This document shows positions 26,601 to 36,092 of a DNA stretch of 54,751 bases, piece by piece. The notes under the pieces are model-generated. The model did no database searches. It was not told where the DNA came from and was given only the letters and a program-made list of their open reading frames with translations. Location: contig CAIOYH010000152.1 in NCBI GenBank assembly GCA_903862465.1, forward strand, positions 1 through 54,751, in the 5' to 3' direction. The DNA comes from an uncultured bacterium. Its GTDB lineage: Bacteria; Bacteroidota; Bacteroidia; Bacteroidales; CAIWKO01. How positions within the stretch are numbered: position 1 is the stretch's first letter; each line of letters opens with the position of its first letter. The translations under genes and the position numbers were made by a program.

Positions 26601-27656
26601 GGTTAACAAAGGGTCATAGGTTTGTTTCACATATTGAATGGAAACCCGATGATTCCAAATGCCACCTGCACCAATATCATCCGCTAAACATTTATACATC
26701 ATATAGGAATATCCCCCGTTTCCCCAACTCGGTCCTGCATATCCGTTAATGAATTTGAGTCCGCCAATTTCCCAATCATGCATATCCACCACACCATCTC
26801 CATTGATGTCAATAGTATTGGTGTAAACGCCATCGCCATTAAAGTCGAAACGGATAGAGTCATTGTAGCCAACCACGGTCCATGTATGGCTTGGACTTCC
26901 TCCCCAAGTGGACATCAACGCCTTGCCGCCTTCCTCTGTCCCCGCAGGCAAAGTGGTGTTGGGACCTCCATATTGCGCATAAAAGTTTGCCAAACCACCC
27001 ACAGCAGAACCATCCAAATGGTTGTGTATCCAATTTTTCAACACCGCCAAACCTTCGGGCGTATTCACCTGAAGATTATACCCTGTATACAAGCGGTTGT
27101 GCATGGCATTGTAATATAAATTGTAGCCCGTCATCCAACGTTTTTCACCACCTGTCCATAGATCACCACCGTAATCGGATACGTTGGGCGTTCCACACAC
27201 GCGGAGAATCTCCCACGAATCGTAATAGCTTGCGCCCGTATAGTTGTATCCGCCATTGAGAAAATTCCAAGCAAAATGCGTTACATAACGATTTTGGGGA
27301 ACATTGGAAGGTACGTTGCGCAAGCGGTTCATTTCAAAAGTGAAATCATCGGCGATGCTGGCTGATTGTCCACATTCATAGCCGCCCTGCCATGTTGTTA
27401 CAATCATATAAGGTTGCGTTGAATTATCAACCATATAAGGTAATGAACTTTTGAGTGAGGGCAAATAGTCTGCTGGCACTAAATCGGGCAAAGAAGCAAT
27501 CTTCATTAGCTCCTTATCGGTGAGCATCGGAAGGTATTTTGACACAAAACGATCGGGATGTTCCAAGGAATCCAATGAAAAGGAATGCTGAGAAAATCCG
27601 TTAAGCATCAAGGCTCCCGTTAGGCAAATGGTGGTGATAAATGATTTAATAAACAT
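23667..27656 (-). CDS. T9SS-secreted papain-like (C1A) cysteine protease-like protein
   Basis: A secreted protein of 1329 residues. Signal peptide MFIKSFITTICLTGALMLNG; the upstream Met at 27680 overlaps the promoter box and is rejected. Residues of about 75-340 look like a C1A peptidase: Q90 and C95 (QGGYECGQS), a His in SHTWTVVGYND, and an Asn before the PSWGNGGY block. FDFNGDGVYTN and DINGDGVVD resemble calcium-binding dockerin-like loops. Beta-rich modules follow. The last about 85 residues are a type IX sorting domain (LQIYPNPFNNQTQIRF ... GIYYYRF). It should be exported to the cell surface or medium. Confidence 0.88.
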   Translation of the reverse strand: MFIKSFITTICLTGALMLNGFSQHSFSLDSLEHPDRFVSKYLPMLTDKELMKIASLPDLVPADYLPSLKSSLPYMVDNSTQPYMIVTTWQGGYECGQSASIADDFTFEMNRLRNVPSNVPQNRYVTHFAWNFLNGGYNYTGASYYDSWEILRVCGTPNVSDYGGDLWTGGEKRWMTGYNLYYNAMHNRLYTGYNLQVNTPEGLAVLKNWIHNHLDGSAVGGLANFYAQYGGPNTTLPAGTEEGGKALMSTWGGSPSHTWTVVGYNDSIRFDFNGDGVYTNTIDINGDGVVDMHDWEIGGLKFINGYAGPSWGNGGYSYMMYKCLADDIGAGGIWNHRVSIQYVKQTYDPLLTMKVQLKHDSRNKIKVTAGLSTNLTDTKPRYVLEFPIYNFQGGDYFMQGDTIEAAKTIEFGLDLSPLLTYIQPGQNAKYFLQVAENDPNDIYTGQINSYSIIDYTSGVVQTDCPSTNVVLTNNDTTRLSITKVVNFSKVGITTTSLPDAPVNEPYSLQLSAANGTTPYHWDYLYDFSASYTTATYPAISTLALVTNATGYAVQNLGFDFPFYGEKYNKLYISPDGYIKFDDLFYTWPYLVDKVLLFKSTKMIAPFLTDLTFGSGNGFWYEGNSQYATFRWSAYVNGQGTSVVNVAVKLYPSGKIEFYYDNINVASTTAWISAVSRGDNNNYQYTDYSGKLNVNTTTRMITLTPPSIPFELKISDNGLLSGTPTMEYNNLPITFKVTDNNNISSTKTLAFNTNGVLATYKVAAGIDSIINAGENVLLSVALKNIGSVTIPNAHMQISTTDSHVAMVDSVENVGNLLPDDSVAFLNAFSFNVDTTVEDNHIITLHLKVFNTTDTFNIQIQLPVRSLILDVGTVTVADGNNNILEPGENASILVEVKNIGGATAYNVNGILTSNDPFIGIISDSMHFANIAGDNHGNAFYVVNASNAVPDGHIVVFNLKLTADGGYVTHKFFTVQIGGNAEDFETADLSHFPWVTNGDSVWFASTELPYEGLECAKSGNISENQQTSLYVNLNILNSGTMSFYRKVSCEAHPGYTDYDFLAFYIDGIEMAKWDGVTTWQRFEYPVTSGTHIFKWTYKKDYSVSAGEDCAWLDYIVFPPSIELASNVTQNPNSIYKTQIIDSIGMDSIAMANNSASNIVVYNCDISNFSANGNDHWLTSEVNYGSLDASENDALKLIFNSFGLANDTYNCIVKMTYNFTDTVSIPVTFHVIVPTGIDENNLNPNHLQIYPNPFNNQTQIRFTLDNSSKVDLIIMDVSGNEIKKIVSNRLNAGDYTFSWDGTNQSDTKVASGIYYYRFITDDNSTFGRMMYMK

Positions 27657-27677
27657 AATAGCTAAAGTTTGTAGGTG

Positions 27678-27685
27678 CAAATTTA
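27678..27685 (-). promoter_or_regulatory. -7 box TAAATTTG for the papain-like protein
   Basis: Minus-strand box 21 bases before the ATG at 27656. It may also serve the AlgI/AlgJ pair downstream. Confidence 0.5.
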
Positions 27686-27804
27686 TGAAATATAAATGGA
27701 CATCACGACAAAATTGAATAATATTTTAATTGCATGTTATTAATTTAGCCTAAAAAGCATCGTTTTTGGCAATATAATTGGGAACAATTCATTCACCAAA
27801 ACAT

Positions 27805-27837
27805 AAAAAGGCTGCCTCAGAGTGAAGCAGCCTTTTT
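27805..27837 (-). terminator. Rho-independent terminator after the repeat adhesin
   Basis: Stem AAAAAGGCTGC / GCAGCCTTTTT around CTCAGAGTGAA, 18 bases past the adhesin stop. The stem closely matches the terminator at 40042-40076. Confidence 0.9.
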
Positions 27838-27854
27838 ATGTTTTTACGTTAAGC

Positions 27855-30800
27855 TTATTGAATGATCAACTTACTGATATGGCTTATTTCCTCATTGCGT
27901 ATTCTGACAAAATAAACGCCTTTTGGCATATCGGATAAATCAAGTTTGGTGTTGATATCCCCCGAAATAGTTTTGGTGAAGACCGCTTGTCCTTGTAGAT
28001 TATACACCACAAGTTCGGCACTCTTGTTCAATCCATTCACCACAACATTGAAAATTCCTGTGCTTGGATTTGGATAAACCGCAATAGTGCTTGCATCGCC
28101 ATATTCATTGATACCGGCACAGGAAACAAAGGTAATGTTGATGGCATCCGTTTTGGTGCATCCATAAAAGGATGTGGCTGTAACTGAAATTGCAGCAACG
28201 CCACCTGAAGCAAATGTGGAATCAACGATGATGGTTTGAGTGGTGGCACCTGTTGACCATAGGTAGGATGCGGCAGCCCCTGCGATGAGTGTGATATGGC
28301 TCGTGCTGCATACGGTGGTGTCGTTGCCAAGGGAAACGACAGGCAAAGCATGTACAACCACTGCAATTGAAGAGGTAGCTGTGTTGGTTCCGTCATTGAT
28401 ACTAATATGATAAGTGGTATTAGCTGTTGGATAAGCTACGGTGTCAGCAACGGCTGCAATGAAACCTGCAGGAGTAGATGTCCAACTGTAGGTATAATTA
28501 CCTGAACCGCCACTTGGCAATGCGGATAAGGAAATCGGATCGCCCTCGCAGATAGTATCGGTATTTACCATAGCCGAAACACTCAAAGGACCGCCCGTAA
28601 TGAAAACAACTACTTGATCGGTACCTACACAGCCCGTAAGTGTGTTGGTCACGGTGACGGTGTATATCGTAGAGTAATGCAAGCAAGTGGTTACAGGGTT
28701 TTGAAGTGTAGCATCCACCAAAGAATCGGCAGGCGACCAAGAATATGTGAAAGGACCTACGCCCGAAGTAACCGAACCGTGAAGATTGGCTGCTGCCAAG
28801 TAGGTAATCGTGGTGTCGTTACCGGCAAAAGCAGCAGGGGCAGGGATGGTAGTCACGTGTACTAAATCTGTAGCGCTATATCCCAAAGGATTGGTAACAA
28901 CCACATGATAGGTTCCTGTGGTATCAACCGTAAGGGTTTGAGCGGTACCCAACACATTGCCTGAAGGAATCGCTGTCCATAAATAGGTATATCCCGTGCC
29001 TGCACCTGCATTGAAGGTAATAGTGCTTCCTTGGCAGATACTAGTGTCGGCGCCCAAATCATTCATTGTAGGGGGAACATATAAGGACATGTTGTCAAAA
29101 TATACGTTATCGCCTATGTTTGTTGTAGTATAATTTGCATCATCGTATTTACACGCAGAAATAAATTTAATAGAGAAATTGCTTCCTGCATAGGCTGAGA
29201 GGTTAAAATATTTAGTTGCATAAACATCGGAGGATGCCGACGTGGCATTAAAATATTTCGTTCCCAAATCATCTGCGATGGTATCGGTATTATTAATAAC
29301 AGCCGCAAAATAGCTATAGGTTTGTCTAGCGCTATAGGTTTGCAATAAATCGAAACGCAAAAACAAACTTGATACGCTCGAGGCATTCACACCACATGTA
29401 ACTGCTGAGGCAAGATGATTCGCAAAGCTATATGCCGATGTGGCAGTTGTGTTGCCTGAGGGCCATCCTGTAGCTGTTTTTCCGGTGAAATGTAAGCCAT
29501 ACGTATTGGTAGTCCCAATTAAATCCTCATAATTCACATACGAATCCGTGTTGGCTGCGAGCATCAAATAATTACTATTGCCTGTGTTGAAATCTTCCAT
29601 AAAAGGAATACTGCTGATTACGTGTGAGGCTTCAACATCCATGAACAAACTATCATTTAAGGGGAAAGCATCTGAGGCAAGTTGTGTAACTAATTGGCAG
29701 TTGTACATGCCTGCAGTGGAGAAATCAGAGGCAGCCGTAAATGTATAAGTCACCGTGTCGCCGGGGAGTATCGTTCCGGGGATAGTTTCGGGACCCACAT
29801 AGGACAAGCCACCATCAATGGAATATTTTACAGGCACATTGGTTTGAGCCACTATTCCATGGTTTGCAACTTTAACGGTAACATGTTCTGCATTGGTCAA
29901 TCCGCATCCGCTGAGAGGAGCCAACCATCTAACAGCCGACACGTCATTGTCGGGCGATAGATAGATTTGAACTTGGTCAATAGCTATATCAGTATTGCCA
30001 TAATCGGACACCGTTTTGAAGCGAACAATACAATTTGGAGACGTTGAGTTTCCAATCGAGAATATGTTATGCGTCCAAGTGGTTGCCGTTAAAAACTTTT
30101 GTAAAAATGTGAAGCTTGCACCGCCATTGGTAGAGAGATACACCGAAAGTGAGTCGGTTCCATCCACATTGATATTCCAAAAGTCTAAGAGTTTGCTACC
30201 GGGCAGCGACATGTTTACAAACAAATCCATATCTCCGGCGGTACCGCTTGCTGCATCCCATGTATGGAAACGAGCTGAATGAATACTTCCGTTGGCTCCC
30301 TTGGGAGAATAGCTACCGTTTGCACCGCCTGCGACATTTGTCCAAGGAGCCGAAAGAGTGTCTTCATTTCTTCTCCAGGAATTATTGCCTGTGGCAGGTA
30401 TGTTCGCCCAGAAGTTGCTTGGGACATCGCGTGTAGCGTTTTTGTTTATCCACAAACTATCAAAACCTTCAAAGAAAGGAATGGGAGCGTAAGGCTGCAC
30501 ATATACTATTTTTGACAAGGTATCATTGGTGTTGTCACCATCAGTGCTGCCGTTTGGCATTGAAGTCCATGTTTTGATGGTATAATTTCCTGCTGCCGCA
30601 AAATTATAGTTCCCGATAGTGATAGGACCATCCGTTGCATTGGTTACTAAGCCAACATTTGAATAAGGGGAAGCAGTTTGACCAACTGCATTCACCGACC
30701 AACCTATCGAAGCCGCGGTGAGGTTATCTGAACCATAATTTTTTACTGTTACAGTTACAGGATTTGTTCCTTGAATCACAGGAGTAGTAGGAGCATTAAT

Positions 30801-33356
30801 AGCGGTGATACCGGCATCATTAGGCGACAACAACACAACTTGAACACTGTCTAATCCCACATCGGTGGTGCCGCCTGTAGCGGTATTGTTCACTCTAAAC
30901 CGTACGATTGTTTGTGGAGCCACCGAAGTTCCCAAAGGAACTAAACGTTGTGTCCAAGTGGGAGTAATAGCAAATTTCTGTAAGGTTGTATAAGTGGTTC
31001 CGGCATCGTTCGACATCATTACTGATAAGGTATCCGTTCCCGAGGTGTTGATATTCCAAAATTTAAGCATCTTGGTTCCAACGGGAGAAAGATTTACATA
31101 CGCATCCATAGTTCCTGCGGCACCCACGGTAGCATAACGCGAATGGAAACGTGCAGAATGTAATGTGCCTGTACCTACTCCAACGGGAGCATAAACGCCA
31201 TTTGCCGGAGTGGTCCATGCTGCTGCTGCACCATCTTCGTCGCGACGCCATGAGCTGTTGCCCGTGTTAGGTGTGTTTACCCAATACATGGAAGGCACAT
31301 CGCGCGTGTTCGCAACATTTATCCACGTGTTGTTGAAACTTTCTCCGAAAGGTATAGGAGCAAAGCCTTGCACATACACTGTTTTTGTTAAGGTGTCGTT
31401 GCTATGGTCGCCGTCGGTGTTGCCGTTGGGCATAGAAGTCCAGGTTTTGATGATATTATTTCCCGGGGTAAGAAAGTTAAAAGAGCCGATGGTGATTGGA
31501 CCATCCGTTGCATTGGATGCTAAGCCTACATTTGTGTAGGGGAATGGAGTTTGAACCACTGAATTCACCGACCAACCTATGGAAGCCGCGGTGAGATTAG
31601 CCGAACCATAATTTTTTACGGTAACGGTAACAGGATTCGTTCCTTGAAGGATAGGCGAGACAGGTGCATTTATAGCCGAAATACCTGCATCATCAGGAGT
31701 CAGAATAACGACTTGAACGCTATCCAATCCTATATCGGTGGTGCCACCTGCTGCCACATTGGCAACTCTAAATCTAACGATTGTTTGTGGAGAAACTGAA
31801 GCTCCCAAAGGCACTAAACGTTGTGTCCATGCGGCAGCGACAGCAAATTTCTGTACGGTGGTATAAGTGAGTCCTGCATCGCTTGACATCTGTACCGACA
31901 AGGTGTCCGTTCCCGATGTGTTGATATTCCAAAATTTAAGCATTTTGGTTCCAACGGTCGAGAAATTGATATAGGCATCCAAAGTACCTGCGGCGCCTAC
32001 TGTGGCAGAAGATGAATGGAAGCGTGCCGAATGTAAAGTGCCTGTACCTACTCCTGCGGGAGTATAAGCTCCGGCAGCTCCGGTCCAAACAGCAGCAGCG
32101 CCATCTTCGTCGCGACGCCATGAGCTGTTGCCCGTGGCGGGCGTATTGACCCAATAAACCGAAGGTACATCACGAGTGTTCATGATATTGAGCCAAGTGT
32201 TGTTGAAACTTTCTCCGAAAGGAATGGGAGCATAACCTTGCGCATAAACGGTCTTGGTTACGGTGTCGTTGGTGTGATTTGCATCAGCATTACCATTGGG
32301 AGTTTCGCTCCACGCTTTTATCACATACATGCCTGCCGTTGTGAAATTATAAGATCCAATGATGATAGGACCTTGCGTGCCCAACAAAGGCAAGCCTACG
32401 TTGATAAATGCATAAGGCGTCTGCAACACATTATTGACTTTCCAAGCAATGCTAGCAGTTTTCAAACTATCGGAGCCAAAGTTTTTAATCGTAACCGTAA
32501 CATTATTCGCGCCAAGCGTCACAGGAGTAACAGGTGCATTGATAGCAGTTAATCCTGCATCAAATTGATAAGTTATAGGCGGCGACCACACGTAGGTGAG
32601 CCCAACGGCAGGAAATATTGTTGCACTAACCGCCATGGTTGCCGTATTTACCGCACCCGCTGTGGTTGTTGCCCAATTGGTGGTGGTGGTTCTATTGTTA
32701 TAATCGGTATTGGCAGAGCCTCTCAATCCCAACTCAATGTTGGTACTTGCAGAATTGAATTTCATTTTTCCATAAACACATTCCACCACATTCGTGGTTT
32801 CGTGCAGGCGAATCTGAAAGTTTAAGGTGTCAACCGCACCGGTAGTGGTACGTTTAAAGTTTCTCCATTCTACTACTAACGTCCGATTGGGGGCGACTCC
32901 AAGTTTCGCATAACTCAGCTTGGAGGTGGCTTGCGCAATCAATCCTCTACCAAACGCAACCACCCTGTTTTGTAAGGCGGCAGGTGCTGTTGATGCCGAG
33001 CTGATGGGTGTGGCGAGGGTGGTGGTTTGCAAGTTTACCGACGGCGTTAAAGACGATTGTCCAAAGGTGATAAATCCGTTGGAGTTTACGCCAAACACAT
33101 TAAAGGTGGTGCCGTTGTAAATAAAATTAAAGCCTATGGGTAAGCCTATTCCGGTGTTTACAGTGGCAGAGCCTGCTGCCGCAGTCGAATCGGTGAAATA
33201 GAAACCCGAGGCGGTGGTAGTTGTGCCTAATTGCCTACCTCCGACAAGCGAATCAAATGTGTTGCTCGCCTGACTAAAAGTGTAGGTGGCAACTTGCGCC
33301 ATCGAACTTATACTAATAAGCACGAAAGCAAAGAAAAGAACGTAGAACTTTTTCAT
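27855..33356 (-). CDS. Large T9SS-secreted repeat adhesin
   Basis: A surface or secreted protein of 1833 residues with signal peptide MKKFYVLFFAFVLISISSMAQ. After an N-terminal beta domain come three copies of a module of about 290 residues. Each has a CARDB-like part (AINAP.TPV..GTNPVTVTVKNYGS) and a jelly-roll-like part (SFNNTW..DVPS.YWVNTP.TGNSSWRRDEDG). Then follow PKD/SprB-like beta repeats (DTSICQGSTITF, GNDTT). The last about 85 residues are a type A T9SS sorting domain (IAVYPNPSTGIFNVVV ... KGVYFVRI). No enzyme motif is visible; adhesion or gliding-surface roles are plausible. The first two modules are close at DNA level, so recombination could change copy number. Confidence 0.9.
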   Translation of the reverse strand: MKKFYVLFFAFVLISISSMAQVATYTFSQASNTFDSLVGGRQLGTTTTASGFYFTDSTAAAGSATVNTGIGLPIGFNFIYNGTTFNVFGVNSNGFITFGQSSLTPSVNLQTTTLATPISSASTAPAALQNRVVAFGRGLIAQATSKLSYAKLGVAPNRTLVVEWRNFKRTTTGAVDTLNFQIRLHETTNVVECVYGKMKFNSASTNIELGLRGSANTDYNNRTTTTNWATTTAGAVNTATMAVSATIFPAVGLTYVWSPPITYQFDAGLTAINAPVTPVTLGANNVTVTIKNFGSDSLKTASIAWKVNNVLQTPYAFINVGLPLLGTQGPIIIGSYNFTTAGMYVIKAWSETPNGNADANHTNDTVTKTVYAQGYAPIPFGESFNNTWLNIMNTRDVPSVYWVNTPATGNSSWRRDEDGAAAVWTGAAGAYTPAGVGTGTLHSARFHSSSATVGAAGTLDAYINFSTVGTKMLKFWNINTSGTDTLSVQMSSDAGLTYTTVQKFAVAAAWTQRLVPLGASVSPQTIVRFRVANVAAGGTTDIGLDSVQVVILTPDDAGISAINAPVSPILQGTNPVTVTVKNYGSANLTAASIGWSVNSVVQTPFPYTNVGLASNATDGPITIGSFNFLTPGNNIIKTWTSMPNGNTDGDHSNDTLTKTVYVQGFAPIPFGESFNNTWINVANTRDVPSMYWVNTPNTGNSSWRRDEDGAAAAWTTPANGVYAPVGVGTGTLHSARFHSRYATVGAAGTMDAYVNLSPVGTKMLKFWNINTSGTDTLSVMMSNDAGTTYTTLQKFAITPTWTQRLVPLGTSVAPQTIVRFRVNNTATGGTTDVGLDSVQVVLLSPNDAGITAINAPTTPVIQGTNPVTVTVKNYGSDNLTAASIGWSVNAVGQTASPYSNVGLVTNATDGPITIGNYNFAAAGNYTIKTWTSMPNGSTDGDNTNDTLSKIVYVQPYAPIPFFEGFDSLWINKNATRDVPSNFWANIPATGNNSWRRNEDTLSAPWTNVAGGANGSYSPKGANGSIHSARFHTWDAASGTAGDMDLFVNMSLPGSKLLDFWNINVDGTDSLSVYLSTNGGASFTFLQKFLTATTWTHNIFSIGNSTSPNCIVRFKTVSDYGNTDIAIDQVQIYLSPDNDVSAVRWLAPLSGCGLTNAEHVTVKVANHGIVAQTNVPVKYSIDGGLSYVGPETIPGTILPGDTVTYTFTAASDFSTAGMYNCQLVTQLASDAFPLNDSLFMDVEASHVISSIPFMEDFNTGNSNYLMLAANTDSYVNYEDLIGTTNTYGLHFTGKTATGWPSGNTTATSAYSFANHLASAVTCGVNASSVSSLFLRFDLLQTYSARQTYSYFAAVINNTDTIADDLGTKYFNATSASSDVYATKYFNLSAYAGSNFSIKFISACKYDDANYTTTNIGDNVYFDNMSLYVPPTMNDLGADTSICQGSTITFNAGAGTGYTYLWTAIPSGNVLGTAQTLTVDTTGTYHVVVTNPLGYSATDLVHVTTIPAPAAFAGNDTTITYLAAANLHGSVTSGVGPFTYSWSPADSLVDATLQNPVTTCLHYSTIYTVTVTNTLTGCVGTDQVVVFITGGPLSVSAMVNTDTICEGDPISLSALPSGGSGNYTYSWTSTPAGFIAAVADTVAYPTANTTYHISINDGTNTATSSIAVVVHALPVVSLGNDTTVCSTSHITLIAGAAASYLWSTGATTQTIIVDSTFASGGVAAISVTATSFYGCTKTDAINITFVSCAGINEYGDASTIAVYPNPSTGIFNVVVNGLNKSAELVVYNLQGQAVFTKTISGDINTKLDLSDMPKGVYFVRIRNEEISHISKLIIQ

Positions 33357-33398
33357 AAAAACGTGTAGTTTAAATTAACAATTAATTTTTTTATGAAT

Positions 33399-33406
33399 CA
33401 AAGATA
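33399..33406 (-). promoter_or_regulatory. -7 box TATCTTTG for the repeat adhesin
   Basis: Minus-strand box 42 bases before the adhesin ATG. Confidence 0.6.
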
Positions 33407-33522
33407 CAAAGGTTTATGATGATTCGGTGAAAAAAAGATATAAAAATGCATAATTATTTTTTTTAAGCATATAAGAAAGCGAAAAAAACTTCCAAATGTA
33501 TAGAATTTGAAGCTATTTCTTA

Positions 33523-34437
33523 TTAATGAAACGTATAAGCTATCCCCACCCCAATCACTTCCTTGAATTGCGTGCGTGGACCCTCTCCATTCGAAGTTTT
33601 TATCATCACATCATCGTCATAGACCGTTTGAGCGTTGATGGTGGTGGACAACCATTTGTTTACCTTCAGCCCAATCAGAACATTCCAATTGAGATCTATA
33701 TTGCCAAATTTCTTCAGATAATCTGTAAATAATTCCAAGGAACTATTGACGGTGATATTCTTAAATACTTCTTTGTTGAAAACAGCGCGCATGTAAGGAC
33801 CAAATTCGCCTTTCATCTGTTTTCCTTTGTCAACGCCAAAAGCGCCGTGAGCCGAGAGGGTGTCGTCCATTACAAAGGTAAATCTGCCCGCGGAAGGCGA
33901 CAGATATAAGGTGAAATATTCTGCCGGAACATAATTCACTCCAAGCCCAACAACCAAATAAGCCGGCGCCATAAACTTGGATATCGCCACGCTATCGTTG
34001 GGATAATTATAGCCATTGGTGAATTGCGTTCGGAAACTACTCAAAAATGTTACATCCCAATGTTTCGAGAGCGCATATCCGTAGGAAGTGGTATAAACAA
34101 TTTTGTCGTCCGTTTTGGTAAACATCGCACTCTTGCCTTTCCCGAGAAATTGAAATCCATAGGCTAAATCCAAGGTGTTTTTCCACGAACTTTTTCTCTT
34201 TTTGTAATCGGCTTTCATGTTAAACATAGCCCCAATACCAATGGAGTTCTGTCCGCCGGCAGCCCAGTTGGTGAAGGTGGCTTGATTGATGTTTAAGGCG
34301 GTAGTGCCTAATATCGTCCATGCTTTTACCGAATCAGGCGTCACCGGGTCAGCCTGAACTGCTACTTTGTTGATGGGGTCTTGCCCAAATGCTAATGAAG
34401 TAGCGACGATTAGCACCAAAAATATTGACTTTTTCAT
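33523..34437 (-). CDS. DUF3078 outer-membrane beta-barrel protein
   Basis: A 304-residue protein with signal peptide MKKSIFLVLIVATSLAFG. The phrase NQATFTNWAAGGQNSIGIG near residue 55 is the hallmark of DUF3078 proteins of Bacteroidota. The rest alternates in beta strands and ends in a typical outer-membrane aromatic C-terminus (GIAYTFH). Function of the family is unknown. It follows mscL by 12 bases on the same strand, so the two are probably co-transcribed. Confidence 0.9.
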   Translation of the reverse strand: MKKSIFLVLIVATSLAFGQDPINKVAVQADPVTPDSVKAWTILGTTALNINQATFTNWAAGGQNSIGIGAMFNMKADYKKRKSSWKNTLDLAYGFQFLGKGKSAMFTKTDDKIVYTTSYGYALSKHWDVTFLSSFRTQFTNGYNYPNDSVAISKFMAPAYLVVGLGVNYVPAEYFTLYLSPSAGRFTFVMDDTLSAHGAFGVDKGKQMKGEFGPYMRAVFNKEVFKNITVNSSLELFTDYLKKFGNIDLNWNVLIGLKVNKWLSTTINAQTVYDDDVMIKTSNGEGPRTQFKEVIGVGIAYTFH

Positions 34438-34449
34438 ACAGATTTGTTT

Positions 34450-34881
34450 TTAAAGATTTATGTTTTTTGTTTTTAGAATATCACGGATTTCCGTAAGTAA
34501 AATTTCTTCTTTTGAAGGCACGGGGTCGGGTTTCACTTCTTCTTGCTTCTTTTTATTGACTTTCAACATAGCTTTAAGCAGTAGAAAAACAGAAAACGCT
34601 ATCACGATAAAATCAAACAAAGTTTGCAAGAAACTGCCCAGTTTCAGCACAACAGCTTCGGTCATTTTGCCGGTGACGGGGTCTTTAAATGCATCGCGCA
34701 GCGGGATCACAATATCGGTAAACGTAACGCCTCCAATCAGCAATCCGATAGGCGGCATGATGACATCTGCCACCAAGGATGACACAATTTTTCCGAACGC
34801 AGCTCCGATAATGATACCGATAGCCATGTCAACTACGTTGCCTTTCATGGCAAACTCTTTAAAGTCTTTTACAATTTTCAT
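34450..34881 (-). CDS. mscL: Large-conductance mechanosensitive channel MscL
   Basis: Homopentameric inner-membrane channel that opens under hypo-osmotic shock. The N-terminus [23 protein letters not shown] and the first helix [15 protein letters not shown] are diagnostic. The second helix ([18 protein letters not shown]) and a charged C-terminal bundle ([13 protein letters not shown]) follow. At 143 residues it is of normal length. It shares a transcript with the DUF3078 gene. Confidence 0.97.
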   Translation of the reverse strand: MKIVKDFKEFAMKGNVVDMAIGIIIGAAFGKIVSSLVADVIMPPIGLLIGGVTFTDIVIPLRDAFKDPVTGKMTEAVVLKLGSFLQTLFDFIVIAFSVFLLLKAMLKVNKKKQEEVKPDPVPSKEEILLTEIRDILKTKNINL

Positions 34882-34949
34882 ATACTTTTGGTTTTTAAAT
34901 TAAGGTGTAAAATTACAAATAATATTTTTAGTAACAATACAAAGATTAA

Positions 34950-34980
34950 AAAAAAGCCCACTCTTTCGAGCAGGCTTTTC
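34950..34980 (-). terminator. Terminator after the gene at 35002-35955
   Basis: A minus-strand hairpin AAAAGCC..CTC / GAG..GGCTTTT with T run, 22 bases past the stop. Confidence 0.75.
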
Positions 34981-35001
34981 ATATTTTAAATTTCTTTTGA
35001 T

Positions 35002-35955
35002 TTAAGAAACTTCCTGAGTATTCAATTCCATCATAACATCGCAGATGGTGTCTTCGTTGTTTTTGATTTCGACGGTGATTTCCTGCATAACGAAGCCTGC
35101 TTTGCTGAATTGCACCTTATAAAATCCATCTTTCAGGTGGTGGGTGCGAAACGTGCCGTCGGGTTTGGTATAACAATCGGCGATGTTGCCATCCATCACG
35201 TGAACCAACACTTCGGGTTCGGGAACTATTGTATGTCCGCGGAAAGCAGTGCCTGTAAGGGTACCGACATGCTCGGAAGCTGTTGAACGCTCACGTTGAA
35301 AATATTCTTGTGTAAAGAATGCACTCATCATTTGAGGTTGATTCATAAATTCTTTCGACAAATCCAGTAAGTTAGCATACAATTGATTTGCCCAAGCTAT
35401 TTCGGCTGCTCCGCGGTCAATACGAGCACCTTTTACTTCTCCTATTTTTTGATTTTGCAATACGCGAGCAGCATGATAATCTGTCTGAAAGGCTTGAAAA
35501 TCGTGCAAAACGGTAACGCCACCTGCTTCAGTTGTATGAGCGGTGATAGCTGCTACTAACACACCAATATGCACTTCAACATTGCCTTTGTTGGTATTCA
35601 CTGTATATTCCATAATTCCTTGTGGAAAAAATGTATTATACAAAGGCTCTTTGATGAGTTCTGTGGATATGAAATACGCATTCAAACGGGTGCAACGTTT
35701 GGTGAAATTCAAAATAATTTTATCTACGATGGCAGTTTCGGTTTTTTGCAAACCAATTTTAGTAGCAATATCTAATACTTCACCAAAGAAAGCCGCATGC
35801 ACGGCAGTGGTATCCAATATCATTTGGTCATATTGATGATTGGTGTTTTGAGCCACCAATTTACCCAAATGGGCTTCGCCGCCTTTTCTTTTATTTTCAA
35901 ATGATACCTTGATATTTAAAAATATGTTTACGAAAAAATTAATCAGATTCATCAT
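35002..35955 (-). CDS. Hypothetical protein with C-terminal carboxypeptidase-regulatory-like domain
   Basis: A 317-residue protein without a clear signal peptide; the first 20 residues are hydrophobic with a basic segment after (INFFVNIFLNIKVSFENKRKGG). Residues of about 30-230 are helical and unfamiliar. Residues of about 230-317 form a beta domain of the carboxypeptidase-regulatory/Cna-B type (GTLTGTAFRGHTIVPEPEVLVHV ... DGTFRTHHLKDGFYKVQFSKAGF). It has its own promoter and terminator. I cannot name a function. Confidence 0.8.
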   Translation of the reverse strand: MMNLINFFVNIFLNIKVSFENKRKGGEAHLGKLVAQNTNHQYDQMILDTTAVHAAFFGEVLDIATKIGLQKTETAIVDKIILNFTKRCTRLNAYFISTELIKEPLYNTFFPQGIMEYTVNTNKGNVEVHIGVLVAAITAHTTEAGGVTVLHDFQAFQTDYHAARVLQNQKIGEVKGARIDRGAAEIAWANQLYANLLDLSKEFMNQPQMMSAFFTQEYFQRERSTASEHVGTLTGTAFRGHTIVPEPEVLVHVMDGNIADCYTKPDGTFRTHHLKDGFYKVQFSKAGFVMQEITVEIKNNEDTICDVMMELNTQEVS

Positions 35956-35983
35956 AATAATATGGTTTTAAAAGTTTGTGATG

Positions 35984-35991
35984 CAAAAGTA
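35984..35991 (-). promoter_or_regulatory. -7 box TACTTTTG for the gene at 35002-35955
   Basis: Minus-strand box 28 bases before the ATG. Confidence 0.5.
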
Positions 35992-36092
35992 ATAATTATA
36001 TTTTTATTGATTACAAGAAAACCAAAAAAAAATGTGATATTATTTTCAATATACTAAACTATAAGACTTTGTGAACCTCTATTTTTATATAA

